From positions 13,928,501-13,992,500 of the forward strand of contig OY821787.1 of assembly GCA_963682175.1 (NCBI GenBank): a stretch of 64,000 nucleotides of DNA. Direction: 5' to 3'. This stretch comes from Triglochin maritima (taxonomy: Eukaryota; Streptophyta; Magnoliopsida; Alismatales; Juncaginaceae). A model generated the notes under the pieces. That model had not been told where the DNA came from, made no database searches, and was given only the letters and a program-made list of their open reading frames with translations. Of this stretch, positions 45,348 through 57,764 are shown one piece after another; position 1 is the stretch's first letter, and each line of letters opens with the position of its first letter. Made by a program: the position numbers and the translations under genes.

Positions 45348-46601
45348 TCTCCTACTTGCACAACAGCACGATAACAACATGTCATCTGCTTTTGTGTCCC
45401 CGACACATATGCATATATCCCTGATACATACAATCACGCAATGGAAATATGTCACCTCTTTATGTGTCCCCGACACATATGTATATATCCCTGATACATA
45501 CAACTACTCCTCTCTCCAAGTACACATCCACAATACGCAGTCTCTGATCATGTATCATCGATACACGACCATCTGTGTCCATGACACATGTACTCTTCCG
45601 ATCATACGGACAAATGGGTCGTGCAACCGGTGATGCACCTGCAATTTAGGAGTCTCAAACTAGAAACCGTACTAGAAGGTCAGAATGACAACATCCTCAT
45701 AAAACAACAAATAAGCAGTCAAAATGCACATCATAGTGCCCAGGTTTACTCAGAAACTCACTTAACATGAACGGTATCTCGATCCCTCGGAGAGAATACC
45801 TTCTTGTCCTCAAGGTACTTGCTACTGTATCCAAAACAGTTGGGCCCAGCAAATACTTTTAGTGCAGTCGAGTCAAACCTTTCCCTTCCCCCCAGACCAC
45901 CATTACACTCAGAGTTGACTCCTTTCCCGAAGATGCCTCTTTAGACCGAATCTCTCATGGTCATAGAGAACATCCCAAAGTAGCCACATCAACTCTTGGC
46001 TTCATGGTGTCGTCGAAGGTCACTAAGGGCAACTAATGACAATCAAGTCTTGGACTCACACAGTGAAGGAGCAGGGATCCATCCTTTCACTTCCAAATGG
46101 TCGCTCAGCACATGTTGTATGACAAACATGTTATGGTGGATCATACTGTACACAACAGTATGTCTGTCTCTCAACACCATACAAGTCTTAGTCCAGTCAC
46201 ACCCCCTCTGCGCTTGACCCGAGCTTCATCATTGTCGCCTTAACACCATACAGGTGCCACCTGGCGCCACATGTGATGCTCGCACTTGGCTTTTATAGGT
46301 CACATGAATCGTGGGAACATTCATGTCAATCCTCACCAACATAGAGGATCTCATCTTGATTCCTAATCAAGGCGATTGTCCTATCATGAACTGCTCTGGA
46401 TCAATCATACAAGATTTCCACATGATCAGTCTCATCTCTGCTCGCTATCAAAAGCGCCAGAGGCGAATGCTCGTATGAGAGAGCATTCTTCAGCCTATTG
46501 ACAGAATAATATTTTATGCTAGAACAACTACATCAACCAAACAGATATAGTCGAAAGGAAAACACAATCACTCATAAAAGGAAGTTAGACATGTCAATGC
46601 A
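45348..46601 (-). other. 3' untranslated region of copia element
   Basis: No credible gene. Two 70-bp tandem units containing GTCCCCGACACATATG lie at about 45380-45520. The minus strand next to the LTR reads AAGTAGGAGA, a likely polypurine tract. Confidence 0.6.
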
Positions 46602-48241
46602 TCAAAGTTTGTGGAAGCCTAAGGACTTCACATTGGACACAAACGAGTCCTTAGCTATAGCATTGGTAAGAGGGTCAGCTACCACAAGACTAGTAGACAC
46701 ATGTCTTAACACAAATTCCTTTCTCGCTATGATGTCCTTTACAAAATGATACCTAACATGTATATGTTTGGTCTTTCCATGATATTTGGGGTCTTTCACA
46801 TAACAAAGGGCAGCCATGTTGTCACAATAGACAACAACAGGCTCATCCGATGTCTTTACTAGCCCAGTATGTTGTAAGAACCTCCTCAACCAAACTGCCT
46901 CCTGTACTGCTACAGAGCATGCAACATACTCTGCTTCCATAGTCTATAGGGCTATACAGGTTTGCTTCTTGCTGGACCATGAGATGGCCCCATTAGCCAG
47001 CAAGAAAGCATAACCAGAGGTAGACTTCCTTTCATCAATGTCTCCAGCCCAATCGGCATCACTATAGCCAATCAGGCGGAGATCTGATGTTTGGTAACAC
47101 AACATGTAATTACTCGTTCCTCTGAGGTATCTCATGATTCTCTTGACTGCCTTCCAGTGCTACATGCTTGGGCTAGACTGGCATCGACTTACCATGCCCA
47201 CAGCATAACAAATGTCTGGCATAATACACATCATAGCGTACATAAGTCTTCCCACAGCATTGGAGTATGGAACCTTGCTCATTTTGGCCTTCTCTTCAGG
47301 AGTCTCAGGATGTTTATCAAGGCTCAAGTGCAAACCCTTCTCAACAGGAGTGTCGATTGGTTTGCATTTGTCCATATGGTATTTTTTCAAGACGTTAATG
47401 TAAGTCTCTTGAGACAATCCTAGAAATCTCTTGGACCTATTTCTAACTATCTTGATACCAAGGACGTAGCTAGCTTCACGTATGTCCTTCATATCAAACG
47501 TGGAGGGCAACCACTCTTTAGTGGATTTCAGCAACTCTTTGCTATTGCCAGCCATGAGTATGTCATCAACATACAAGGTCAGAATGACAAATTTACCATT
47601 GGATCTCTTAACGTACACACAATGATCTTCCTCGAGCATAGACAACGCATTCTCTGATATAGCTTGATGGAAGCGAATGTTCCACTGTCTAGACACTTGT
47701 TTTAAGCCATATAAGGACTTATTGAGCTTGCACACTTTGCGCTCTTGTCCTTTGACTTCAAAACCTTGAGGTTGATCCATATAGATCTCCTCCTCAAGTT
47801 CTCCATTGAGAAAAGCAGTCTTTATATCCATTTGGTAAAGCTCTAAGTCCATCTGAGCTACAATAGCTAGTAGAAGGCGGATGGGGCAAACCTAACCACG
47901 GGTGAAAAAATTTCCTCAAAATCCACGCCTTCTCTTTGGGTGTAGCCTTTAGCTACCAGTCTAGCCTTGAATCTATCAATAGATCCATCCGCCTTCCTCT
48001 TAATCTTGAGGTTCCACTTGGCCCCAATGGCCTTTCGGTTCGGCGGTAAGTCGACCAAGTCCCAGACTCGATTAACTTTCATCGACTCCAACTCTTTCTT
48101 TATAGCTTCTAACCACTCTTTCGCATTTGGACCTTCCAAAGCCTCTTTCAAGGTCTCCGGTTCTTGCTCATCGATTACTGTCATCCCACATGATTCATAA
48201 TCAATTTCTTCTTGAGCTATCATGAGGGCCTCTTCCTCCAA
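46602..48241 (-). pseudogene. Copia reverse transcriptase and RNase H, broken
   Basis: RT motifs in order are ARLVAKGYTQREGVDFEEIF (about 47900), QMDIKTAFLNG, CKLNKSLYGLKQ and the active site LYVDDILMAG. RNase H follows with SDADWAGD, KSTSGY and KKQTCIAL, then EAEY and VVVYCDNMAAL. A one-base frameshift lies near 47860-47885. TAG stops occur at 47157-47159 (before HWKAVKR) and 46941-46943 (before TMEAEY). The domain order RT after integrase is the copia order. Confidence 0.9.
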
Positions 48242-49558
48242 GTGAAACCGCCTACGAGGAATGAGCCCGCGTTTACTTCGACGCAGATGGGTATCTGATG
48301 GCTCATCCTCCGTGAGAGCTATCGGATCCTCAGCATGGCTGCTCCCACTAGGATTGACTAGTGGAACCTCTTGTTCAACTTCCAGATCCTGATCTGTGGA
48401 GTGGTAATGTCCACATCTTGTTGTTCAAAGAAGTCCACTGACTCTTTGATAGCTCCAGCAAGAGTTGGAAAAACATTTTCCAAGAATGTGGCATCCCCAG
48501 ACTCTAGTTCCGTCCTTCTTTCAATTCTCGTCTAACCCGATAAAAACATAACCTTTGGAGAGATTACTGTATTTTACAAAGATACACTTTTTCCCTCTAG
48601 GTCCTAGTTTTCCATATCGGTGACTAGTAGAATGAATGTATGTCGTGCATCCCCAAGAATGCAGCAGACTAAAATCAGACTTTCGTCATGTCCAGAACTC
48701 ATATGGAGTTGAGGGAACCGATTTTGTTGGAACTCTATTGAGGATATAGGCAGTAGTCATTAGAGCATCTCCCCAAAATGAAATTGGCAAGCTCGCATGC
48801 GCCATCATGGATCTAACCATGTCTAGCAACGTTCTATTCCTTCTCTCAGCAACACCATTTTGCTGAGGAGTATAAGGCATAGTGAGTTGTCTAGATATCC
48901 CCTTTTCATCACATAACTCCTTGAACATTATGGAGAGATACTCCCCACCTCTGTCCGTTCTGAGAGTTTTTATCTTATTATCCAATTGATTCTCTACCAA
49001 GCTCATGAATTTCTTAAAGCATTCTAGAGCTTCTGACTTGTGACAAATAAGATAAATATAACCATATCTAGTGTAGTCATTAATAAATGTGGTGAAGTAA
49101 CTTTGTCCATGTCTAGTACGCACATTCAAAGGTCCACAAATATCCGAGCGAATTAGTTCTAAAGGAGAAGTAGCCCTAATGGCTTTTCCGAACGGTTTTC
49201 TAGTTGCCTTTCCAGCTAGACAAGATTCACAGGTCGGCAATTCAAATTTGGAGCATTCTCCTAATACCTCCTCCTTTGCCAACCTGTTCATCCGGTCAAC
49301 ACCATTGTGACCTAGTCTAGCATGCCACATAGCTGAATCATTATTCATGGAACTTTGACTCATAAAGGCACTAGTGTTATGATTGAAATCATAAATTACA
49401 TCCAACACAATAAAACCGTCTGAAAGAAATGCACGTCCATAATAAATGTTAGCAAGGTATAAACCCATATCATTGTTCTCAAAAACAACTTTAAAACCAT
49501 GTCTCATCAAAATAACAACAGAAATAATATTTCGTCGTATAGCTGATGCATACAACAC
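48242..49558 (-). pseudogene. Copia integrase, with broken C-terminal part
   Basis: The open piece 48686-49558 (290 codons) has the zinc-binding HARLGH and [14 protein letters not shown]. The catalytic Asp is in SDICGP, the second in TDRGGEY, and the Glu in NGVAERRNR. The C-terminal part (48242-48685) keeps recognisable text such as GCTTYIHS and PSDTHLRRSKR but is interrupted by stops. Confidence 0.88.
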
Positions 49559-49585
49559 GTCGTGAAGTAATAGGATCCGGCCACT

Positions 49586-50668
49586 TCACAAAGCCACTTT
49601 GCATGTGCCAACTCCAAGAACTTCAATGCTAGTGTTGTTCGCCATGTTTATTCGCCTCCCACTTGGAACACGGCGATATTCCACGAAGGCAGAACGATCC
49701 TTTGTTACATGGTCCGTGGCACCTGAATCCACAATCCACACAGGAGAGTGATCAGTGAGCATCACAGAACTAGTCACGTTACAATTCAAGGGATTACACA
49801 CAGTAATTACCTTTTGCTCAGTGCACTCACGAGCAAAATGTCCAGTCTTTCGGCAGTTAAAACAAGTCACATTAGACATATCTTTCCCACCTCTGGATCC
49901 TCGAGGTCGTTTCTTTCCAGCTTTGTTTTTTGTTTTGTTTTTATTTGCACACTTCTTGCCTTTAAAACCCTGAGCTCTATCTCTTTTGCGCTTAAAACCT
50001 GCACTCCTCCGAGGAGCTCCAGTTTCAGCAGCAAACACTTCAGTTAGAGGGGCTTCCGCAAGCATGCGGTCCTCCTCCAGCTCTAGGTGTTTTGCGGCCT
50101 GGTCAAATGTCCTGATGTCATCAGCATGAGTCAGATGGACCTTCATATGCTCCCAACTCTTCGAAGACAATGATCTGATGAGAGCAGACACTTGCTCCTC
50201 ATCGGTCTTAGCACGACCGGTAGCGCTCAACTCGTTTATCATGTTTGACATTGTGGTAATATGCTGCCTCATTGTGTGTACTTGGTGCATTTTATACCCA
50301 TCAAACATGAGCCCAAGCTGGCGGGCCCTTGTGACGGAGGTCACTCCGTACTGAAACTTCACAGCTTCCCACAAGGCCTTTAGAGTTCGCAATTTTTCGA
50401 ACCACAGTAAAAGATCATCTCGCATCGAACTCAGAATTGTAATGCGAGCAATACGGTCTTTCTTTTTCCATGCATTATAGACATCAATATTTCTGCGATG
50501 CTGCGCAGTGTTCCCCTCCTCGGGGGGAGACATAGTTTGGGTTATATTTTCTAACATGTCCTGATCATCTAAGATATACTCAATTTTACGATGCCACAGA
50601 TCGTAATTTCTTTCATTGAGTTTATCTCCTCGAGTCAGATCAGCGACAATGCTTTTGGAAGCAGCCAT
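49586..50668 (-). CDS. Copia gag and protease
   Basis: A 360-residue frame begins at the ATG at 50668 (MAASKSIVADLTRG). It has a copia Gag domain (about 20-215; YDLWHRKIEYIL, LWEAVKFQYG) and a Lys/Arg-rich stretch. A CCHC knuckle follows (CFNCRKTGHFAREC), then the aspartic protease start WIVDSGATDHV. The frame ends at a TGA at 49586-49588 within the protease, but the same frame reads on into integrase. The stop is therefore a lesion in a former gag-pol frame. Confidence 0.85.
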   Translation of the reverse strand: MAASKSIVADLTRGDKLNERNYDLWHRKIEYILDDQDMLENITQTMSPPEEGNTAQHRRNIDVYNAWKKKDRIARITILSSMRDDLLLWFEKLRTLKALWEAVKFQYGVTSVTRARQLGLMFDGYKMHQVHTMRQHITTMSNMINELSATGRAKTDEEQVSALIRSLSSKSWEHMKVHLTHADDIRTFDQAAKHLELEEDRMLAEAPLTEVFAAETGAPRRSAGFKRKRDRAQGFKGKKCANKNKTKNKAGKKRPRGSRGGKDMSNVTCFNCRKTGHFARECTEQKVITVCNPLNCNVTSSVMLTDHSPVWIVDSGATDHVTKDRSAFVEYRRVPSGRRINMANNTSIEVLGVGTCKVAL

Positions 50669-52750
50669 AAAAATCTAGGACAAAAAACCACATAGCGATA
50701 CATGAGTTCTAGCATAAAATACAACGAGCCGCAATAGTCATAAAAAAATAAACTAACTTAATAACTACAGCATTCAAACCAAAGGAAAACATAAAGCGTT
50801 CGATCAAATCATCATGCAATAGTTAATAAAGCTATTTTACCAATTCATATACTGTGCTCCATCATGACAAAACCCTAAAAACGTATAAATCATGGCAAAT
50901 CAGCAGCAAATAAATAATTATCCGCCGGTTGTAAGGTGGTTTACACAAAACACTTCTACCTTGCAACTCCCACTAGGCATGCAAGTTCCAAAAAAATGTT
51001 CCTTTCAGAACATTCCAATCAAGATCACACAGAAATTAATTGCTACATTACTTCCATATCGAGCTAAGGATCCCCCATAGGGATTTAGCACTGTAAATGG
51101 GAACCTGCATAAGTCTTATAGCAATAATATCGCAATAATAAAAATAAAGGAGCCCCTCGTCTCCCTAGGGCAATAAACAGTCCACACTCCATAAATATTA
51201 CAACCGATTGTGATATCTATTGCGAATGGAAATGAATGAATGAAATTACGCTCAACTCTCAATAAGGCAACAAAAATAAATCAGCATCCATTCACATCAT
51301 TCATACCATACAAGCGCAATCTTTCCATACGTTAGCACAATCACACGCATGAATAAAGTGTACACCACTTCCAAATAAGAAGGAAGTAATATATAAGGAA
51401 ACAACGCATATATGGAGCATAAGAAAAACATATATGGAAATATCAATCAATCTCCATAATAGTATCTCAAAACAGTAATTTTCTTTTCTTTCCCCAATCA
51501 ACATAATCATGAGAGCATAAAAATTACCCTACTCGCATTAGGAAAGAAAAATCCGGAAAAAATCCTCAATGAGATCAACACATGTATGTGGATTTAATCA
51601 TAAAGGAAATATTTCAAATGAAATGCATGCTATCATTCCAAAAAATCTGAAATTCCTTAAATGAGATCAACTCATATGTGCATCAAAGGAAAGCATTCAA
51701 AAAATACTTTTAAGGCAACAAAACTCTAACCCATAATATGCTCTAAAAATTTCAGAATTTGTCAATCTTTCCTTAATCAATATAAGCATGCAATCAACAA
51801 TAATTTTGCTACTTGTATTGGAAAGAAAAATTCGAAATTTTCAAGAGAACAACAAACATCTATGCACATTTTTCAGTAAGGAAACCAATCAATCATATGC
51901 ATGTTAATGCTCCAAAAGCAGCCATATCCGAAATTCTTTAGAGCAACAAGGCAACACAATTATCATGCATATGCATATGGCAATAAAAATCTACTCTAGA
52001 TGCATGCTCATATTGAAAAATGCTAAATAAACAAGCATATACACGAAATTCCAGAAAACATGAGATCTAGTCATGCATGTACACGAATGAGAGATAACAA
52101 CATTTGATCCATCCATGCAATCCGACTTGCATGATGATATACAAATGACATACAAACATTATCATCTAATTCAAGCATGAAAAAATATCAGAGAATTAAA
52201 CTACTGATTATCATATAAAACATGCGCAAAAACAGAAGATCATCATGATAGAGTTAACACAGATTTCATGTATACATGCTCAAAGATTAGAATAAATAAT
52301 ATCTAACCCTAATTCGGAAAAATCAGGAAAAATAGACATCTGATTTCATGTAAAAATGTGCATGATTTAGAAGAATCAACATGGAAAATAACTTCTGATT
52401 TTATCTAATACATGCGCAAAGAATAGAGGTAACAACACAGAAAAAACAGAATTCTGGTCACATCTATGTATGTGCAATGATAGGAGAGCAACATATCATG
52501 TTGGCTCGAAATAAAATCAGGAAAAATCCATCTTAAACCATGCATACATGCGCAAGAGTGGAGGAGCAAAATCTAACCCTAGATGCATGCTCTAATGAAC
52601 TAAAACATGTGCATCATGTAAATAAGCAATGCTGATTTTTCTGTTATCTTTCTTTCTCCAAATAACATAACCACCGAATTTTTATCTCAAATCATATTAT
52701 CATGAAACAAAAAATCGTCAAGCATGGCGAGGATTCGAAGGTAACCGAGA
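50669..52750 (-). other. Long AT-rich leader of copia element
   Basis: No credible gene in about 2.1 kb. The text contains loosely repeated words such as CATGCATATG, TGTGCAT and GAAAAATC with no fixed period, suggesting an old degenerate repeat. Confidence 0.55.
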
Positions 52751-52764
52751 TGGCTCTGGTACCA
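52751..52764 (-). other. Initiator tRNA-Met primer binding site of copia element
   Basis: The minus strand reads TGGTACCAGAGCCA, one base from the LTR, with one difference from the usual TGGTATCAGAGCCA. Confidence 0.8.
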
Positions 52765-52765
52765 A

Positions 52766-53145
52766 TGTTAGCAAACAACGATTCTAAGGTTCAGGAGTAC
52801 CTTTCTTGGAGAGAACCTGTGGCAGCGGAAGGAAGATCGGAGGTCACCTTACAGAATCCTTTTCACCGGTCGGTCTCCTACTCTCTTGGAGAAGGAGCAC
52901 GAGTCCACAACCCAAGAGTCCACGGAATGAGCTTGGTGGAGGTGGAGGGACGAAATGGGAGAGAGAGAAGGTGGCGGCTAGGGGGTGGAGGCTAGGGTTT
53001 GCACACTTGTTGTTTTATCCAATGGGAGGCTCCCCTCCTTATATAGATGGCTCCACCCTAAACCCTTAAATGTGTAGTCCAATAGGGACGCGCCATGTGT
53101 CAGTGCTTTGGGCAAATATCTTATTAATCCTAGATTAATCCAATA
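52766..53145 (-). repeat. 5' LTR of copia element
   Basis: 380 bp, pairing with 44969-45347 and followed by the CTAAT duplication at 53146-53150. Confidence 0.88.
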
Positions 53146-53150
53146 CTAAT

Positions 53151-53260
53151 TACATATATTTAAAAGATGTATTTGTTTATTGAAAATCAAACTGCTTTGC
53201 AATGATTTCAGAACATGTGAGCACAAGAAGGGAGCACTAATAGTATGTTTGTAGTTTATA
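53151..53260 (+). pseudogene. hAT-like transposase remnant, second part
   Basis: The end of the dimerisation region continues after the copia element (IENQTA and FQNM-like text), with stops. Confidence 0.5.
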
Positions 53261-54097
53261 GCAATGTTTCATAACTGAACTGGTCATCGAACCGACAAAA
53301 CTTTCGTTTTGGTTCAATGTGGTCGAACCACGGTCGAATCGTTGATGACGTCATCATTTTTTAGACCCGAAGTTGGACCGGACCGAATAAAGCAAAGAGA
53401 AAAGATTTGAAATCAACTGTTAAAATGCTTTTAACTTAACTTCGAAATATGTGATTGAACGTAGTTAGAAGAAGCCAATAATACTGGTTCTTGTACCAAG
53501 AAATCAAAATAACGCGTTAATTAGAATATTGGATAGAACCACCTTTATTTTCTTTTGCTCTCACTTGGTTATACAAGTCAATGTTAGATCAATCTATGTA
53601 TAGATATCAGAGGAGATGAAATCAACATGATTTCCTATGCTTTTTAACTTAATCCTCCAACATGCTTTACATTTTTTTTATAACTTTACTACAACAATTG
53701 CGAATCCATTTTGTAAATCGCACCAACCAAATCTTAATTTTACCAACTAAGCTAATTGAGTTTGTTTCTGCTTCACTTACCAAAACTATTATTACGTAAA
53801 TGTGTACGTTGAGTCCAAACTAGATTTTTTTTTTACAAACTGAAAGTTAGATTAGTTGAAAGATACTTAGTAATTGAATAAGAAAATCTAGAGATCAAAA
53901 CTCAACGCTCACATATTCACATGTTTTTTGGGATTTAAAAAATAGTGTGATTAGAGTATATAAAATACATGAATTATTTTGGGGCTTAATTTTTTTATTT
54001 TAAATCCCATCATATTCACCCCACATCTGAAATTGTAAAGTAGATTATAAGAAAAACGGTTATACTAATTAAATGTGAGATTAACCGTAAATGATTC
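53261..54097. other. Intergenic stretch, nothing recognised
   Basis: AT-rich sequence without credible frames or repeats. 53281-53400 contains GTCGAACCACGGTCGAATCG and a nearby TGATGACGTCATCA palindrome that I cannot assign. Confidence 0.4.
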
Positions 54098-54100
54098 AAT
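54098..54100. repeat. Target duplication AAT, left copy
   Basis: AAT before CACTACTACAG, repeated at 63310-63312 after the TAGTG end. A 3-bp duplication is diagnostic for CACTA elements. Confidence 0.85.
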
Positions 54101-54515
54101 CACTACTACAGAAAAGGGAATATTCGTCGGATATAAGGGCATATACACGTCGGATATAAGCACACCCCTATCCGACGTATATGTGTGCGTCGTCTATACA
54201 TAGACGTCGGCCATCGTATAGCCGACGTCTATATCTAACGAATGGACGTCGGCCTTAATTAGACGCCGACGTTTATTCTTTAATGTATAGACGTCGGTTA
54301 ACTAACATACGACACCTATACTTTAGGGCTAGACGTCGGGTAACTAACATACGACGCCTATACTTTAGGGATAGACGTCGGGTAAATAACATACGACGCC
54401 TATACATTAGGGATAGACGTCGGATTATATATAAAGCCGACGTCTATTCCTTTCTTCAGAGGAATAGACGTCGGCTTATAGAGACAGCCGACGTCTATTC
54501 CCAAACCTGGACAAA
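54101..54515. repeat. CACTA left subterminal repeat array
   Basis: TAGACGTCGG and its complement recur, often as hairpins (GACGTCGGC ... GCCGACGTC). Units of 42-43 bp begin at 54287, 54330, 54372 and 54414. Confidence 0.88.
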
Positions 54516-54857
54516 AAAAATAAATAGGATCCGACGAAATTGTTTTTAGTCATCGTCGTCGTGTACATACAACTGCACCAAATTCGTTCACCTATAAATT
54601 TCATCCACATACATCCATATACATCCCACATACATTCATACAATTGACATTCACAAGCATACATCCACATACATCCACAAGCATACATGCACAAACACAA
54701 ACACAAAAATACAACCACACAATTGACATTCAACACACTTGCAATTAATTCATTCTAAAATTAAGGCGATTATATTAAGGCATAAAGTGTAGTAGGTTTG
54801 TAATACAAGTGCACTTGTTAACTAAATTACAAAAAATACAATTGGCAGTAGAACCTC
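54516..54857. other. CACTA non-coding segment downstream of Ulp1 gene
   Basis: No gene. Repeated ACATCCACATACATCC-like words occupy 54600-54720. Confidence 0.6.
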
Positions 54858-57764
54858 TTAGTTCGTCAGCATGTTTCTGATGAAATAGCGAGCCCATCGG
54901 TCGCGAGTTTCATCGAGCTCTTGTTGCGAGAATGGATCACTACTTTTTGGGAAAACCTATCAAAAAATTACAAGTGTGTTGAATATTAATAACTAAATAT
55001 TGAAACTACAATTGAATATACAATTGAATAACGATCTACATTACCTCGGTTAGACATACGTCTTGAGTTGCCACATCGAGGATTTCCTCCATGTATCTCA
55101 TCACGTAGTAACCGCATTCCGTATTTCCAACCTGCTTCCGGTACTACAAACATAGGAATTCGCTAAATATTTGTTCCTAACTTAATTAACAAAAATGGGA
55201 TAGAACGTACTCTCATTCCATGCCATGTTATTCCTGATTTTGTGGTTGTTCTCCTACCACCTAAAGCTCTGTAAACCTTAATTGCCCTGAGTAGCACAAG
55301 TTAAAATATCAATCAATAATACTAATAAAAATCCACGAATTACTTTATTCACGACTAAACGAACTTACATATTTAGAAGTTTCTTTATTGAGTCCCTTGG
55401 TTTATTCGACCCCAACGGATCAAACCAATATGCCGAATTAGTCGTTGGGCATACAACGACAAGCATCCAATGAGCCCTGTGTTATATATATAATTAGAAG
55501 TTTATTACAAAATAAAATTTCACTTTGAATTACAAAGTTTACCTCTCATGATAAGGGAGCAGATAATATTTCTTGTCTTCTTCTTTAAAGAATGTCCCTA
55601 GTTGACCCGATTTATCGTCATTCCCGTATATATATGTAGATGGACTGATAAATCCAAATACTTGATCCTCGGGAAAGATTGACCTTCTGGCGTCGTAAAG
55701 ATGTCTACAAGTATAAAAATTATAATTTATTACAGTTTTGATAAAATTATTCAATACTTTTCATTGTATACAAAAGAACACTTACTTCACTTGCACGTCG
55801 ATAATCATGATACACAACGAATCCATCGCCATGAATTGCATGATATCCTCTTTGGTGACGTACAAAGCCGGAGGCAACCCTTTATCCCCCTCCAACTCCA
55901 AGGTACTTAACGATTGTGCCTCCCTACCTACCATACATTGATACAACATTTTGCACCTACTTGGAAGCGAATTAATGTTGATCGGAGATTGGTTGTTTGA
56001 CCCTTTGCTCCGGGGGCTTGACACCTTACAAAGATGTATAGAACCGTTAAAATACAATTGTTAACAAAATTGAAGTTTAAAGTCTTTCAAAGTTAAACTA
56101 TACCTCATGTTTGTCGTTTAGCTCTACTAAATAACTATGCCAACGCACGAACCCACCGATAGCATCGCCGAGAGTAACAATCTCTTCTTCCGGAAATGGC
56201 ACAAAAACACCAGGATCTAAGCAACTCTCAACTGCAACCTTCAATTCTCCCTCTCCTACCTCTGTGAAGTGGTGTCTGGAGATGTTATAAACTTTCCCGT
56301 GTCCCACCAATCTTCGATCAGGGTCTTCGACAAATAAAGCACATCTAGATCCATCCACGAACTTTCCAAACGAGGGACCGTCGACGAGGGCCAATTCTCG
56401 AGAATGAGACACGAAATCATCATGTCGATGATGGTGGAACACTGGCGGAACTGGAGTAGTCTCCGTGGAAGAACCGGTCTTACGACGGGTAGGAGAAGTA
56501 GGCAAAGCACGATCCAATCTCTCCGAAAGAAGCTGCAAAGACTTCTTCAAATCTGCAATCTCCTGCTGGCATTTGGTATGACCAGTCGTCGAAGTAGACC
56601 GTTGAGTCTTCCCAAAATATTGTCGAAGTCCAACTCTACTCCCTACCCCTCGCACACGACCGGGGTGTTCGTCGTTTCCCAAGGCCTCGCGTAGAATATC
56701 ATTCCGACCATCGGAAGCAAATTCGCCTTGAGATTCTCTCAACTTCAGAGAGTCCTAAGTTTAAAACAATATTTACTATCATTTGAGCAATATAAAATTA
56801 ATGATTCTGAATTAATAACATATATATAAATGATGCAACTTACTATCTTCGAGCCGATAGCTTGCGACTCGTCTGTGACGTACTCCCCTCTGGAGTTTAC
56901 TCTCGCTCTCTTCCAAGAATCACAACGAGCTATGGGAGAAGGAGGAGATAGGTTACTTGCTTGCTCCTCACTCATACCGGAGTCAATTGCCTCCTGTCTC
57001 TTCTGAGCAATTTTTTCAGCCATCATTTGTGCTTCCAACTTGTGGTACCCCGCTCGAGACATACGATGGGTATACTTGTTAGAAGATCTAATCTTTTGGT
57101 TTTTTGCTCGGATGGCCTAAAATCAAGTTTATTAGATTGTCACTAAAATCAATAACTAACAAGTTTGTTTTGAAACTCAGTTACTATATTATAAATTAAA
57201 CTCAGTATACCTCAAACTCTGGGCTATCTCTGGATTTTCTGAATAGCTCCCATTGATTCGGAGTGATAAAGTTATAGACATCGCATGGATTTCTATCCTG
57301 GTAGTCTCCGAATATGTACTTGTTCGTTAAATTTGTTTTGAAATCCCTCCAACGAACTGACATGTATGTCATCCACTTCTTCTTCAACTTGTCAGTGGAT
57401 TGGAACTCAAAAGATTCCTACAACACGTTAACTTTATATATATCAAAAGTTCAACTAAAACTATAGAAATCTATAATGGAACCATTACCTGCACATTATC
57501 CCATATTGTGTCCTTCAACTTCTCATCTACATCAGCCCAACTAGATAAACAAATGTCAACTTTGGCCCTCGCTAAGCTACCCAGAAAACTTTTCCAATTA
57601 TCAGACAGCATGCCTAAGGGCTCAAGACGGTCATCAAACTGGATTGGAATTCTACCGTCTCTAGTTCTTCTGCCCACGAATTCTTTCATGAGACAAGGAC
57701 CTCGTGTACTGTATGTCTTCGAACCTTCAGACTCGGAGGAAGTGGGTTTCTTTTTCGGAGCCAT
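54858..57764 (-). CDS. CACTA second gene: En/Spm accessory-type protein with C-terminal Ulp1 (C48) protease domain
   Basis: Ten exons with GT-AG borders join into one 729-residue frame: 57489-57764, 57211-57417, 56844-57116, 56104-56754, 55786-56024, 55543-55704, 55369-55476, 55211-55286, 55045-55143 and 54858-54956. Exons 1-3 encode a plant En/Spm-type region (DRLEPLGMLSDNW, KWMTYMSVRWRDFK, RAKNQKIRSS) and a Lys/Arg-rich helix. Exon 4 has a coiled segment. Exons 5-9 form a Ulp1-like cysteine protease fold: His in AHWMLVVV, Asp in YWFDPLGS, Gln in KQVGN and Cys in TECGYYVMRYM, the usual H-D-Q-C order and spacing. The family cuts SUMO-like proteins; the target here is unknown. The splice model is mine, from sequence only. 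The gene may also be the tail of the transposase gene upstream. Confidence 0.8.

Larger units (their letters stand above)
44969..53145 (-). mobile_element. Full-length, decayed Ty1/copia retrotransposon
   Basis: 8,177 bp with 379- and 380-bp LTRs (44969-45347 and 52766-53145) and a CTAAT duplication (44964-44968 and 53146-53150). It has an initiator tRNA-Met primer site and domains in the copia order gag-protease-integrase-RT-RNase H. The LTRs differ at about 14 sites (roughly 96% identity), so it is older than the gypsy nest. It has an unusually long leader (about 2.1 kb) and 3' region (about 1.25 kb). The lineage was not assigned. Confidence 0.9.

Noticed and set aside
54283..54549. Arg-rich 88-codon frame at the CACTA left end
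   Set aside because: Produced by the 42-bp tandem, whose period is a multiple of three; not a gene.
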